This document shows positions 27,231-36,494 of a stretch of 64,000 bases of DNA, in pieces (the first letter of the stretch is position 1; each line of letters begins with the position of its first letter). The stretch is from assembly GCF_014873535.1 (NCBI RefSeq), contig NZ_JADBEF010000001.1:124001-188000 (forward strand), read 5' to 3'. The translations under genes and the position numbers were made by a program. The stretch comes from Nonomuraea africana (GTDB taxonomy: Bacteria > Actinomycetota > Actinomycetes > Streptosporangiales > Streptosporangiaceae). A model generated the notes under the pieces. The model was not told the DNA's origin and made no database searches. It saw only the letters and a list, made by a program, of their open reading frames with translations.

Positions 27231-28564
27231 TTGGGGTCCTCGATCCAGTGGCCGTGGATGCCGGCGGGCACCCTGCGGGGGAGTTCGACGGTGGCGATGG
27301 GGTCGTTCTCGATGTTCGTGGCGTCGAGCACGAGCAGTTGGGAGGCGTCGGCCTTGAGGTCGCTGACGATGGTGAGCAGGTAGCCGTCGTCCTCCGCCGT
27401 CCCGCCGAGAGCGGGGACGAACACGGCCTCGCCTGGCATGCGGTGCTCGCCGTGGGACAGCAGCTGCTGACGGCCGGTGGCGGTGTCGAACTTGATGGTG
27501 TGGTAGCCGGACAGGCCCGCCCCGGGGAAGGCGATGGCGTAGCTGTAGCGGTTGGCCAGGCCGGTGTGGGCGTCGTTGATCGAGGGGAACTCGGTGGCCA
27601 GGCCGTCCAGGGGCTCGTCGGTGGCCTTGCCGGTGGCCGGGTCCAGGATCCAGCGGTGGAAGGTCGATCCGGCGTCGGGGCTGGTGCCGTAGCCGGGGGC
27701 GCCGACCCACCACTTCCAGGAGTTCTCCCAGGAGGCCCGGTCGTAGCGGGGACCCTCCAGGACGACGCGCCCCTGCTGGTCGACGTAGGAGTTGGTGACG
27801 TGCAGGAGCGCGCCCTGCTCCACCTCGAACCAGGTCACGCGGGCGGGGCCGGTGCGCGGAAGCACACCGATCCGGAACGGCACGTCGTCGTGCCAGCGGT
27901 AGGGAATGCCCGAGTGCTCGGAGTGATCGAAGACCACCGGTGAGTTGAGGAAGACCGCGTGCCGGTCGGTGATGGCGAAGTCGTGCATGAGCGACGGGCC
28001 CGAGCCGTCGACGACCTCCGAGCGGATGATGTCCCCCGAGGGTGCGGCGACGTGGTAGGTCAGGTAGGGCGGGAACGGGCTGTAGCTGAAGAAGTGCAGC
28101 TCGCCGGTGACCGGGTCCTCCTTGGGGTGGGCGGTCATCGCGCTGGTGAGCTTGCCGCCGAAGTCGTAGGGGCCGATGGTGTCGAGCTCGGCGCTGACCT
28201 CCCAGGGCAGGTTCGCCTCCTGCAGCGCCAGGTAGCGGCCGCCGTGGAAGACGATGTTGGTGGCCGCCGCGCTGACCTCCAGCTCGGTCCCGGTGAAGGG
28301 CACGCCGTCCAGGAACGGGGTGCGCACCCAGCGGTTGCGGTACCACTCGGCGCGGCCGTCGCTCAGGCGCACGCCGTGGATCATGCCCTCGCCCCTGAAC
28401 CAGTGGCTGGGTGTGATGCCCGGCTTGGGGTTGTGGCCGTTGCGGAAGTAGCGGCCGTTCAGCTCCGGCGGCAGCGTGCCGTGCACGGTCAGCTCGCGGG
28501 CGGTGATCTCGTCGGCGACTGGGGTGAAATGGCCGGTGAGGTACGGCTTCGCCAGTTCGGTCAT
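27227..28564 (-). CDS. Carotenoid oxygenase family protein
   Basis: 445 aa of the RPE65/carotenoid cleavage dioxygenase family, a seven-bladed propeller with Fe(II) held by four His. Family segments are clear: NGRYFRNGHNPKPG near residue 37, MTAHPKEDP (probable first iron His), MHDFAITDRHAVF (second) and GIHGHW at the C-terminus (last). It should cleave a C=C bond of a carotenoid, apocarotenoid or stilbene with O2. ATG 28564 shares one base with the MFS stop (TGATG). Middle gene of a three-gene operon. Confidence 0.93.
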   Translation of the reverse strand: MTELAKPYLTGHFTPVADEITARELTVHGTLPPELNGRYFRNGHNPKPGITPSHWFRGEGMIHGVRLSDGRAEWYRNRWVRTPFLDGVPFTGTELEVSAAATNIVFHGGRYLALQEANLPWEVSAELDTIGPYDFGGKLTSAMTAHPKEDPVTGELHFFSYSPFPPYLTYHVAAPSGDIIRSEVVDGSGPSLMHDFAITDRHAVFLNSPVVFDHSEHSGIPYRWHDDVPFRIGVLPRTGPARVTWFEVEQGALLHVTNSYVDQQGRVVLEGPRYDRASWENSWKWWVGAPGYGTSPDAGSTFHRWILDPATGKATDEPLDGLATEFPSINDAHTGLANRYSYAIAFPGAGLSGYHTIKFDTATGRQQLLSHGEHRMPGEAVFVPALGGTAEDDGYLLTIVSDLKADASQLLVLDATNIENDPIATVELPRRVPAGIHGHWIEDPK

Positions 28565-29853
28565 CAGAACGATCCCTTTCGAATGGAGAGGAGGGCGATC
28601 AGCAGGGTGAGCGCGGCGCAGGCGAGGAAGGCTGCGCCGTACCCGTTGAGGAGGGTCAGGAAGGACAGGCCGACGGCTCCGCCGACCTGCCGGGTGGCGT
28701 TGACCAGGCCCCCGGCCAGCCCGCTGTCGGCGGCCGGCACCCCGGCGGACGCCAGCGCGGTGAGCCGGACGAAGGCCACACCCAGCCCGGCGCCGATCAG
28801 CAGCGACGGCCCGAGCAGGTCGACGAGGAAGGCGCCGTCGGCCGGCGTCCGCGACAGCCAGGCCAGTCCTGCGGCCAGCGCGAGCAGGCCCCCTGGCAGG
28901 ACGGCCCGGCCGGACAGCCTCCCGGTGGCCCACGACGAGACAGTGATCATGAGAGCGAGCGGCAGCTGGGTCAGGCCCGCCGCCATGGGTGTGTAACCGA
29001 GGACGCGTTGCTGGTAGAGCGGCAGGAAGTAGAACAACCCGAGCCAGACCGCGCCGAGCAGCGCCATGAGGACGTTGGCCCTCGCCACCGAACCGGTGGA
29101 GAGGAGCCGTCCCGGCACCAGCGGGTCGGGGGAGCGGCGCTGGAATACCACGAACAGGCCGAGCAGCACCAGCCCCGCGACCACGGCGGGCCAGGAGCCG
29201 GAGAGCCCGTAGGTGAGCGCGACCAGCCCGGCCGTCACCGTCACCGCCCCCGGGACATCGATGCGGCCCCCGCGCGGCCGGTCGGCGGTGACCATCACCC
29301 AGGCGGCCACCAGGACGGCGAGCGCGAAGGGAACCAGGACGAAGAACACCGCCCGCCAGCCGTACAGGCCGGTGAGCAGGCCGCCGAGCAGCACGCCCGC
29401 CGCCCCGCCCGCGCCGGAGACCGCGCCCCACACCCCGAGCGCGGCGCCGCGCCCCTTTCCGCTCGGGAACAGGGTCAGTACCAGGGCCAGCGCGGTCGGC
29501 GCCAGCAGCGCGGCGCCCACCCCCTGGACGGCTCTGGCCGCGATCAGCACGCTTGCGGTGCCCGCGAGCCCGGCGGCCAGGGAGGAGAGCGCGAACAGGG
29601 CGGTGCCGGCCAGGAAGACGCGGCGCAGGCCGTACACGTCGCCGGAGCGTCCGCCGAGCAGGAGCAGCGCGCCGAAGGCCAGCACGTAGGCGTTGACCAC
29701 CCAGGTCAGTCCGGCGGGGGTGAGCCCGAGACCGGTGCGGATCTCCGACAGCGCGACGTTCACGATCGAGGTGCTCAGCACGACGAGGAACTGGGCCGTG
29801 GCCAGGACCGCCAGCGGTGTCCAGGCGGTCCTGGCGAGGGGGACGCTGCTCAT
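28564..29853 (-). CDS. MFS transporter, DHA2-like drug exporter
   Basis: 429 aa, strongly hydrophobic, with about 14 helices. The first helix FLVVLSTSIVNVALSEI, the GGRSGDVYGLRRVFLAG loop and ARAVQGVGAALLAPTAL are hallmarks of the EmrB/QacA (DHA2) group. Start at ATG 29853 (MSSVPLAR). It is first in the operon with the carotenoid oxygenase and SRPBCC protein and faces a LAL regulator, so it may export or import the pathway's hydrophobic compound. Confidence 0.92.
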   Translation of the reverse strand: MSSVPLARTAWTPLAVLATAQFLVVLSTSIVNVALSEIRTGLGLTPAGLTWVVNAYVLAFGALLLLGGRSGDVYGLRRVFLAGTALFALSSLAAGLAGTASVLIAARAVQGVGAALLAPTALALVLTLFPSGKGRGAALGVWGAVSGAGGAAGVLLGGLLTGLYGWRAVFFVLVPFALAVLVAAWVMVTADRPRGGRIDVPGAVTVTAGLVALTYGLSGSWPAVVAGLVLLGLFVVFQRRSPDPLVPGRLLSTGSVARANVLMALLGAVWLGLFYFLPLYQQRVLGYTPMAAGLTQLPLALMITVSSWATGRLSGRAVLPGGLLALAAGLAWLSRTPADGAFLVDLLGPSLLIGAGLGVAFVRLTALASAGVPAADSGLAGGLVNATRQVGGAVGLSFLTLLNGYGAAFLACAALTLLIALLSIRKGSF

Positions 29854-29960
29854 GCCGACCACGGTCGCAGCGGCCCGCGGTCGCTCGCGTCGGTGGTTCT
29901 TACCTATCCGCCGGGGTCGGTCGTCACTTACGTACGGCATCCGGCATGATCGGGACATAT

Positions 29961-32627
29961 ATGGACATGTCGCTGGTAGGACGAAGAGATGAGATGGGGC
30001 GCGTCGGCGCGCTGATCGACGACGCCCGGCGAGGACGGGGCGGCGCCCTGGTGCTGCGCGGTGAGCCCGGCATCGGCAAGACCGCGCTGCTGAGACACGC
30101 CGAGGAGAGCGCGACCGGCTTCCTGGTCATGCAGGCCTCCGGCGCGGAGTTCGAGATGGAGTTGCCGTTCGCCGCCCTGCACCAGCTGTGCGCGCCGGTC
30201 CTGGACAACGTCACGGCGCTCCCCCCGCCGCACCGCAAGGCCCTGGAGGTCGCCTTCGGCCTGGACACCGGCACGCCCGATCCCTTCCTCGTCGGCATCG
30301 CGACCCTGGGCCTGCTGGTCGAGACGGTGCGCGAGCGGCCGCTGCTGTGCCTGGTCGACGACGCGCAGTGGCTCGACCACGCCTCGGCCAGGGCACTGGC
30401 CTTCCTGGCCCGCAGGGTCGCCGCGGAACGGGTGGCCGTGGTGTTCTCCCTGCGGGAACCCAGCCGGCTGCCCGAACTCGACGAGCTACCCGGCCTGACT
30501 CTCCAGGGTCTGGGGGAGACGGACGCCCGCGCGCTGCTGGCCGCCGCGATCCGCGCCCCGCTGGACGAGCGCGTGCGCGACCGCGTCCTGGCCGAGGCGC
30601 GCGGCAACCCGCTGGCGCTGCTGGAGCTGCCCAGGAGCGCGGGCCTGGCCGAGATGGCCGGCGGCTTCGCGCTTCCCTCCTCCGTGCCGGGCGTGATCGA
30701 GCAGAGCTTCCGCGCCCGGCTGGAACTGCTGCCGCCGCAGGCCCGGCTGCTGCTGACCGTCGCGGCGGCCGACCCGGTCGGCGACCCCGGCCTGCTGTGG
30801 CAGGCGGTCGACCTGCTGGGCATCGAGCCGTCCGCGACCGCCGCGGCCGCCTCGCTGGTCGACTTCGGCACCAGGATCCGCTTCAGCCACCCCCTCGCGC
30901 GGTCGGCGGTCTACCGGGCCGCCTCCTCGGCTGAGCGGCAGCGGGCGCACGAGGCGCTGGCCGCGGTGACCGACCCCGTCGCCGACCCCGATCGGCTGGC
31001 CTGGCACCGCGCGCAGGCCAGCGTGGGCCCCGACGAGGAGGTCGCGGCCGAGCTCGAACGGTCCGCCGCCCGTGCCCAGGCAAGGGGCGGCGTGGCCGCC
31101 GCCGCGGCCTTCCTCGAACGTTCGGCGGCGCTCACGCTCACTCCCGGCCTGCGGGTCGAGCGGGTACTCGCCGCGGCCCAGGCCAAGCTCTCGGTCGGCG
31201 CGTTCGACGTGGCGGCCGACCTGCTCACCACCGCCGAGACCGCCTCGCTCGGGGAGCGCCATCTGGCCAGGATCGACCTGCTGCGCGGGAAGCTCTCGTT
31301 CGTCCGCCGCCGGGGCGGCGAGGGACCCACGACCTACCTGCTGCGCGCGGCCGACCGGCTGGCCGGCGCCGATCCGGCGTGGTCACGGGCCTGCTACCTG
31401 GACGCGATGGAGATGGGCATCCTGATCGGCGGCCTCGACCCGGTGGTGGCGGCCGCCCGTCAGGCCCCGCCCGCTCCGCAGCCGCCCTCCAGCGCGGACG
31501 CGGTCCTGGACGGCCTGGTCAGCCTGGCCACCGACGGGCACCTGGCCGCGGCCGCCGTCCTGCGGCCGATCGTCGGGGAGGTCGACGACGAGGTGTGGAC
31601 CCGGCGGCCGTCGCTGGGCTTCATGCTGGCCGCGGAACTGTGGGACTACGACGCCCTGCACGGCATCGCCGCCCGTATCGTGGCGGCCGGCCGCGAGTCC
31701 GGATCGTTCCACATGCTGCCGATCGGCCTGGCCATGCTGGCCACCGCCGCCGTCCACGCGGGCGACTTCGGCGCCGCCATGGAGATGATCTCGGAGGAGG
31801 AGGCGATCGCCGCGGCCACCGGCGCGTCGCCGCTGGTCTACCCGCGCATCCACCTGGCCGCCCTGCGTGGCCGCCGCAGGGAGGCCGTCGCGCTGTTCGA
31901 GGAGGTGCTCTCGGCGAGCCAGCGGATGAGCCTCAGCGTCCAGTGGGCGACCGCCGTCCTCAACAACGGCCTGGCCGACTACCCGGCGGCGCTGAACGCC
32001 GCCCGGCAGGCCGTCGCGCGCGGCGATCTGGGCCTGTCCGGGCTGGCGTTGCCCGAGCTCGTCGAGGCGGCCGTCCGCTGCGGCGAACCCGAGCTGGCCG
32101 GTACGGCGCTGCGCACGCTGGCCGAGCACACCCAGGCCGGGCAGCAGGCGTGGGGGCTGGGGGTCGAGGCCTATTCGCGGGCGTTGGTCACCGGTGACGA
32201 GGACGCCTACCGTGAAGCCGTCGATCACCTCGACGGCAGCCGGGTGGCGATCTACCGGGCCAGGGCGCACCTGCTGTACGGGGAGTGGCTGCGGCGGCAG
32301 GGACGGCGGCGCGATGCCCGCGAACGCCTGCGCACGGCGCACGAGCTGCTGTCCGACCTCGGCGCCGAGGCGTTCGCCGACCGTGCGGCCGGAGAGCTGC
32401 GGGCCACGGGCGAGCATGCCAGGAGCCGTTCGTCTCAGGCGTCGGACCAGCTGACGCTGCAGGAGGTGCACATCGCCCGTCTGGTCGCCGACGGCGGCAG
32501 CTCCAAGGAGGTGGCCGCCAAGCTCTTCCTCAGCCCCCGCACGGTCGACGCGCACCTGCGCAACATCTTCAGGAAGCTCGGTCTCACCTCACGCAGGCAG
32601 CTCAGGGACCTCCCCGACATCCGCTAG
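29961..32627 (+). CDS. LAL-family (large ATP-binding LuxR) transcriptional regulator
   Basis: 888 aa. The N-terminal AAA-type ATPase has Walker A GEPGIGKT near residue 28 and Walker B LCLVDDAQW near 130. A long helical TPR-like middle region follows, then a C-terminal LuxR helix-turn-helix (LTLQEVHIARLVADGGSSKE and FLSPRTVDAHLRNIF). LAL proteins usually activate secondary-metabolism or catabolic operons. ATG 29961 has GGGA six bases upstream; an ATG at 29946 is possible. It is divergent from the MFS-oxygenase-SRPBCC operon, its likely target. Its end overlaps the convergent DUF2255 gene. Confidence 0.93.
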   Translation: MDMSLVGRRDEMGRVGALIDDARRGRGGALVLRGEPGIGKTALLRHAEESATGFLVMQASGAEFEMELPFAALHQLCAPVLDNVTALPPPHRKALEVAFGLDTGTPDPFLVGIATLGLLVETVRERPLLCLVDDAQWLDHASARALAFLARRVAAERVAVVFSLREPSRLPELDELPGLTLQGLGETDARALLAAAIRAPLDERVRDRVLAEARGNPLALLELPRSAGLAEMAGGFALPSSVPGVIEQSFRARLELLPPQARLLLTVAAADPVGDPGLLWQAVDLLGIEPSATAAAASLVDFGTRIRFSHPLARSAVYRAASSAERQRAHEALAAVTDPVADPDRLAWHRAQASVGPDEEVAAELERSAARAQARGGVAAAAAFLERSAALTLTPGLRVERVLAAAQAKLSVGAFDVAADLLTTAETASLGERHLARIDLLRGKLSFVRRRGGEGPTTYLLRAADRLAGADPAWSRACYLDAMEMGILIGGLDPVVAAARQAPPAPQPPSSADAVLDGLVSLATDGHLAAAAVLRPIVGEVDDEVWTRRPSLGFMLAAELWDYDALHGIAARIVAAGRESGSFHMLPIGLAMLATAAVHAGDFGAAMEMISEEEAIAAATGASPLVYPRIHLAALRGRRREAVALFEEVLSASQRMSLSVQWATAVLNNGLADYPAALNAARQAVARGDLGLSGLALPELVEAAVRCGEPELAGTALRTLAEHTQAGQQAWGLGVEAYSRALVTGDEDAYREAVDHLDGSRVAIYRARAHLLYGEWLRRQGRRRDARERLRTAHELLSDLGAEAFADRAAGELRATGEHARSRSSQASDQLTLQEVHIARLVADGGSSKEVAAKLFLSPRTVDAHLRNIFRKLGLTSRRQLRDLPDIR

Positions 32628-32963
32628 CCGCATCGTGGTCCCGGCGGCCTCGGGCGCGGTCATCGTCGCCACCGGGCCGGGCCAGGCCAGCGCGTACTTC
32701 GCCCGGTAGCCCGCGGAGACCCGGTGGACCAGCGCCGGCTCGTCCACCGGTTCCAGCCGCACGGGCAGGATCACCCCGCCCAGGTCGACCTCCGTCGCCG
32801 CGTGCGCGAGGACCCTGCGGTACCACGCGCCGCGGTGGCCGAAGGCGGAGCGGACATAGGCGTCGCCGTCGACCACCACCACCCAGACCGGTCTGGCCGA
32901 CCACCTGCCGTCCGGGTGCCGTACCCGCATCACGATCTCCACGACGTCTGCGAAAGCGTTCAT
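32589..32963 (-). CDS. DUF2255 family protein
   Basis: 124 aa. The segment RPVWVVVVDGDAYVRSAFG followed by RGAWYRRVLAH matches the DUF2255 beta-core, related to split-barrel/nitroreductase-associated proteins. Function unknown. It converges on the LAL gene and the two coding regions overlap by 39 bases tail to tail. Confidence 0.75.
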   Translation of the reverse strand: MNAFADVVEIVMRVRHPDGRWSARPVWVVVVDGDAYVRSAFGHRGAWYRRVLAHAATEVDLGGVILPVRLEPVDEPALVHRVSAGYRAKYALAWPGPVATMTAPEAAGTTMRLADVGEVPELPA

Positions 32964-33093
32964 GGGCCCACGTTCTCGGACCGGGTCTCCTGACCGCGTC
33001 GGCGGTTCTCACCTATCTGGGACAGCGGGCCGGGCGCCGATAGGCGACTTTCACCGACGCGAGCCCCTCGCCATCGCGGCCAGGCTGAGCGTC

Positions 33094-33342
33094 ATGACGA
33101 ACACCCAGACGACCACGACCGCAACCCTTGAGACCCCCGACACCCCGGAGACTCCGCACGAGGTTTTCGGTGCGGCCCCGCACGAGAAGCGCGGGAAGGC
33201 GAAGAAGAGCAAGGCCAAGCGGCGCGTGGCGAAGGGGCTGGCCTGGTTCGCGCTGCTCTTCACCGCCGTGCTCGTGCTGGCCGAGCCGTGGCTGCTGGTC
33301 CCGGTGGCCGCCATGCTCGCGGCGATCGCCCTGGAGGACTGA
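33094..33342 (+). CDS. Small membrane protein upstream of the multicopper oxidase
   Basis: 82 aa. A Thr/Pro-rich start, a very basic stretch (EKRGKAKKSKAKRR), then one long hydrophobic region near residues 48-78 that forms one or two helices. The basic segment before the membrane helix predicts a cytoplasmic N-terminus. The gene ends six bases before the multicopper oxidase start, so they are co-transcribed. Family not recognised; a membrane partner for the oxidase is an inference. Confidence 0.65.
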   Translation: MTNTQTTTTATLETPDTPETPHEVFGAAPHEKRGKAKKSKAKRRVAKGLAWFALLFTAVLVLAEPWLLVPVAAMLAAIALED

Positions 33343-33348
33343 GAGGCG

Positions 33349-35184
33349 ATGTTCGAACCCCTCTTCCTCACCGACATGCTGCTGGCCTTCGCCGTCATGG
33401 CCGCCGCGGCGACCCTTGGCTGGACGGCCGGGCGGCGCCGCTGGGTCCTGTACGGCACGGCCGCCCTCGTCCTGGCCCGCCTCGTCGTGGCCGGCCTGCT
33501 GCTGACCGGCGGCCTGCCGCTGGCCGACACGCGCCTCTTCATCCAGATCCCACTCGCCGTCGTCCCCCTGGCCCTGGCCTTCCACCGGCCCGAGGCCCGG
33601 CGTCCCGCCGCGGTGGGCGTGGGCCTGTCCGCGCTGTGGCTGTTCTTCCCGTACGCCCAGCACGAAACGCTCTTCACACTGGCAGTCTCCCTGCTGGCGA
33701 TGGGGGTGACGTTCCGGCTGACCCGCCGGCGAGGTCCCTGGGCGACGCTCGGTTTCCTGGCCGCGCCCGCCGTCCTCCTCATCCTGGCCTACCAGGGCAA
33801 CGTGGCGGCGGCGGTCGGGCACCACGCCGTGCCCATGGCCTGGGACGGCGGCGCCGCACACGGCGGCCACGCGAGCGCGAGCCGGCCCGGGAGCGTCAGC
33901 GTCACCGAGCTCACCGGACCCAGAGACCAGACCCCGGACGTGCGGGTCACGCTGACCGCCGCGCACGGCAAGGTCACCCTGGCCTCGGGCCGCGAGATCG
34001 ACGCGCTCACCTTCAACGGCCAGGCTCCGGGCCCGCAGATTCGGGTACGGAAAGGCCAGCTGCTCGAGGTGACCCTGCTCAACGCCGACGTCAAGGAGGG
34101 CGTGACGCTGCACTGGCACGGCATCGACGTGCCCAACGCCGAGGACGGCGTGCCCGGCGTCACCCAGGAAGCCGTCCTGCCCGGCGGGAAGCACGTCTAC
34201 CGATTCGTGCCCGACAGGACCGGCACCTTCTGGTACCACACCCACCGCGACTCGTCCCTGACCGTCGAGCGCGGCCTGTTCGGCTCCCTGATCGTCGAGG
34301 ACGGCCAGCAGGGCGTGGAGAAGACCGTCTTCACTCACCTGTGGCCCGGCGCGGACGACCCGATCGCCGCCTTCGGCACCGCCGACCAGCCGGTCAAGCA
34401 GGCCATCGGCGCGGGCAGGCCGGTCCTGCTGCGACTGGTCAACAGCTCGGAGGAGCCGCACCGCCTGCACATCGGCGGCACGCCGTACACCGTGACCGCC
34501 ATCGACGGGAACCCGGTCCAGGGTGCGACACCGGTGGCGCAGGGCACCGACCTGCTGCTGGCCGCGGGAGGGCGCTTCGACGTCACGTTCACCATGCCGT
34601 CGAGCGCCGTCACCCTGTCCATCGACGTCAACGAAATCCCCAACACCGCCGCCCTGGCCTTCAGCCCCGACGGCGGCGCCCCGCCCGCGCCCGCGGCGAC
34701 CGGCCCGCTGTTCGACCCTCTGACGTACGGCGCGGCGGCGCCGGTCAAGGCCGAGGCCTACGACCGCACCTTCGACCTCAGACTGGACGACGGCTTCGGA
34801 TTCGCGCTCGGCTCGTTCACCTACGTGAGCAGCTCGATGAACGGCCGCCTCTACCCGTCGGTGCCCATGCTCATGGTCGCCGAGGGCGACAGGGTCAGGA
34901 TGCGCATCGTCAACCGCAGCCTCATCGACCACCCGATGCACCTGCACGGCCACCGCGTCCGCGTGTTGTCCCGCAACGGCGTGGCCGCCACCGGCAGCAC
35001 CTGGTGGACCGACACGCTCAACGTCGCGCCGGGCGAGATCTTCGAGGTCGACTTCACCGCCGACAACCCGGGCATCTGGATGGACCACTGCCACAACTTC
35101 AAGCACGGCTCCGAAGGCATGATCATGCACCTGGGCTACGCCGGCGTGACCACCCCGTTCACGGAAGACCACATCCCCGAATGA
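33349..35184 (+). CDS. Membrane-anchored multicopper oxidase
   Basis: 611 aa. About five to six transmembrane helices fill residues 1-150; the rest is an extracytoplasmic cupredoxin-type oxidase. All copper motifs are present: LHWHG near 255, WYHTHRD near 294, HPMHLHGH near 527 and HCHNFKHGSEGM near 580. The type 1 centre (Cys, His, axial Met) and the trinuclear centre are therefore complete. Probable role: copper tolerance (Cu(I) oxidation) or oxidation of phenolics at the cell surface using O2. GAGAGG precedes ATG 33349. Confidence 0.95.
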   Translation: MFEPLFLTDMLLAFAVMAAAATLGWTAGRRRWVLYGTAALVLARLVVAGLLLTGGLPLADTRLFIQIPLAVVPLALAFHRPEARRPAAVGVGLSALWLFFPYAQHETLFTLAVSLLAMGVTFRLTRRRGPWATLGFLAAPAVLLILAYQGNVAAAVGHHAVPMAWDGGAAHGGHASASRPGSVSVTELTGPRDQTPDVRVTLTAAHGKVTLASGREIDALTFNGQAPGPQIRVRKGQLLEVTLLNADVKEGVTLHWHGIDVPNAEDGVPGVTQEAVLPGGKHVYRFVPDRTGTFWYHTHRDSSLTVERGLFGSLIVEDGQQGVEKTVFTHLWPGADDPIAAFGTADQPVKQAIGAGRPVLLRLVNSSEEPHRLHIGGTPYTVTAIDGNPVQGATPVAQGTDLLLAAGGRFDVTFTMPSSAVTLSIDVNEIPNTAALAFSPDGGAPPAPAATGPLFDPLTYGAAAPVKAEAYDRTFDLRLDDGFGFALGSFTYVSSSMNGRLYPSVPMLMVAEGDRVRMRIVNRSLIDHPMHLHGHRVRVLSRNGVAATGSTWWTDTLNVAPGEIFEVDFTADNPGIWMDHCHNFKHGSEGMIMHLGYAGVTTPFTEDHIPE

Positions 35185-35213
35185 CCGAGACCACGCCGCT
35201 GCCGGGGCAGCGT

Positions 35214-36494
35214 TCACAGGCCGGGCGGTGCAAGCCCGCGAGCACGCGCTACTTCAGCCCCCTGATGCCGCTGGGCCCCACGTGCCTTCCTGACCACCTC
35301 GAGTGTGGCCGCCAGCTCGGATTCGGGGACGAAGTGGCCGAAGGTGTCATTGGCGAAGAAGGAGACACCGGCCACGGACGCGGCGTGCGCGGCCAGAACC
35401 TCCCGCTGGTAGAGATAGGTGCGCCGGTCGTCAAGATAGGTGCGGTACCAGTACCAGGGGTCGACGAAGTCCAGGCCCAGCAGCGGGCGCGGCCCGCCCA
35501 GTGCGGCCTTGCTCAGCAGGTTGGGCACGATCTCGGTCCGCTCGACCAGTACGGCGAACGTGCTGACCAGAATCGCGTCGAGGGTCAGGTAGGCGGTGTC
35601 GGTCATGCCCCACGCCGCCCGTTCCACCTCGGCCCGCCAGTAGGTGTCCATCCAGTAGACGAGGCGCTCGCCCATGGCCTCGCGCAGCCGCAGGAAGAAC
35701 CGCTCGACCCCGGCCGACCGCTCCGCGGTGAGCGGTGGCGCGTTGTCCGGGTGCCAGAAACCGACCAGGCCGAACTGGTTGCCGAGCATGACGCCGTCCA
35801 GCCCGAAGTCGGCCGCGAAAGCGGCCGTCTGGGCGGCGACGAAGTCTCCGGCCGGCAGCCCGGACGGAATGCCGGCCGGAAAGGCGGCGTACGGGCGGGA
35901 GTCGGCCACGAGCGGGGCCGTCACGTCGATCACGCCGGGGATCAGGTGGCCTCCGGCGTCGGCGGTCCCGGCGGCCGCCTCCGGGTGCCGTACGGTCTTC
36001 CACTCGCTGCGGCAGAACTCCGGGCCCGGCTCCAGGTACTCGAGGAGATTGACCCGCAGCCCGCGCCGCTCCGCCTCGGCCCGCACGGCCGAGTAGATCC
36101 CGGCCAGCGTCCGGTAGTCCATGGGCTGCTCGGAGACGGTGAACATCGGTCCCGCCGAGTACGGGTTGGCCGAGCGCTCGCCGCCGTCGCGCACCCTGGC
36201 CAGCCAGTCACGGTTGTGCTCCCTGCTGATGGCGGCAGGCCCGCCGGGGCCGAGCGCGAAGCAGTTGTAGCGGGCCCAGTCGAAGCGGTCGGCCCACGCC
36301 CGGCGGCCCGCGTAGTTGAGCACATGATCGCCGTTGCCCGCGCAGAAGACCACCGTGACCGGCCGGTCGGCCAGCCAGGCGGCGTGGTGGTCGAAGAACG
36401 CGGCCACCCCGGGTGCCGGGTCACGCAGGTCGTCGAAGATCTTGGGCGTGATCCACAGGCACGCCTCCATGGTCTGCTCCATCGCGGTCGTCAC
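35214..36494 (-). CDS. Uncharacterised protein of the LacI-controlled sugar locus
   Basis: 426 aa, no signal peptide, so cytosolic. It is rich in aromatic residues (WYWYRTY, FWHPDN, YWMDTYWRAE), as in carbohydrate-binding clefts, and alternates predicted beta-strands (VTVVFCAGNG, DGVMLGNQFG, AYLTLDAIL) with helices, compatible with a TIM barrel. I do not recognise the family. It is last in the ABC transporter operon, where intracellular glycosidases or phosphorylases normally sit. GTG 36494 overlaps the stop of a 46-codon frame; ATG 36482 is an alternative. The last 20 residues look low in conservation. Confidence 0.8.
   Translation of the reverse strand: MTTAMEQTMEACLWITPKIFDDLRDPAPGVAAFFDHHAAWLADRPVTVVFCAGNGDHVLNYAGRRAWADRFDWARYNCFALGPGGPAAISREHNRDWLARVRDGGERSANPYSAGPMFTVSEQPMDYRTLAGIYSAVRAEAERRGLRVNLLEYLEPGPEFCRSEWKTVRHPEAAAGTADAGGHLIPGVIDVTAPLVADSRPYAAFPAGIPSGLPAGDFVAAQTAAFAADFGLDGVMLGNQFGLVGFWHPDNAPPLTAERSAGVERFFLRLREAMGERLVYWMDTYWRAEVERAAWGMTDTAYLTLDAILVSTFAVLVERTEIVPNLLSKAALGGPRPLLGLDFVDPWYWYRTYLDDRRTYLYQREVLAAHAASVAGVSFFANDTFGHFVPESELAATLEVVRKARGAQRHQGAEVARARGLAPPGL

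Noticed and set aside
26790..28346. 518-codon minus-strand frame as one protein
   Set aside because: Its first part is an out-of-frame reading of the carotenoid oxygenase; only the terminal 146 codons are the SRPBCC gene.
32962..33093. Longer start for the 82-aa membrane protein
   Set aside because: The upstream extension overlaps the divergent DUF2255 leader, is Arg-rich and has no start signal; ATG 33094 gives a normal small membrane protein.
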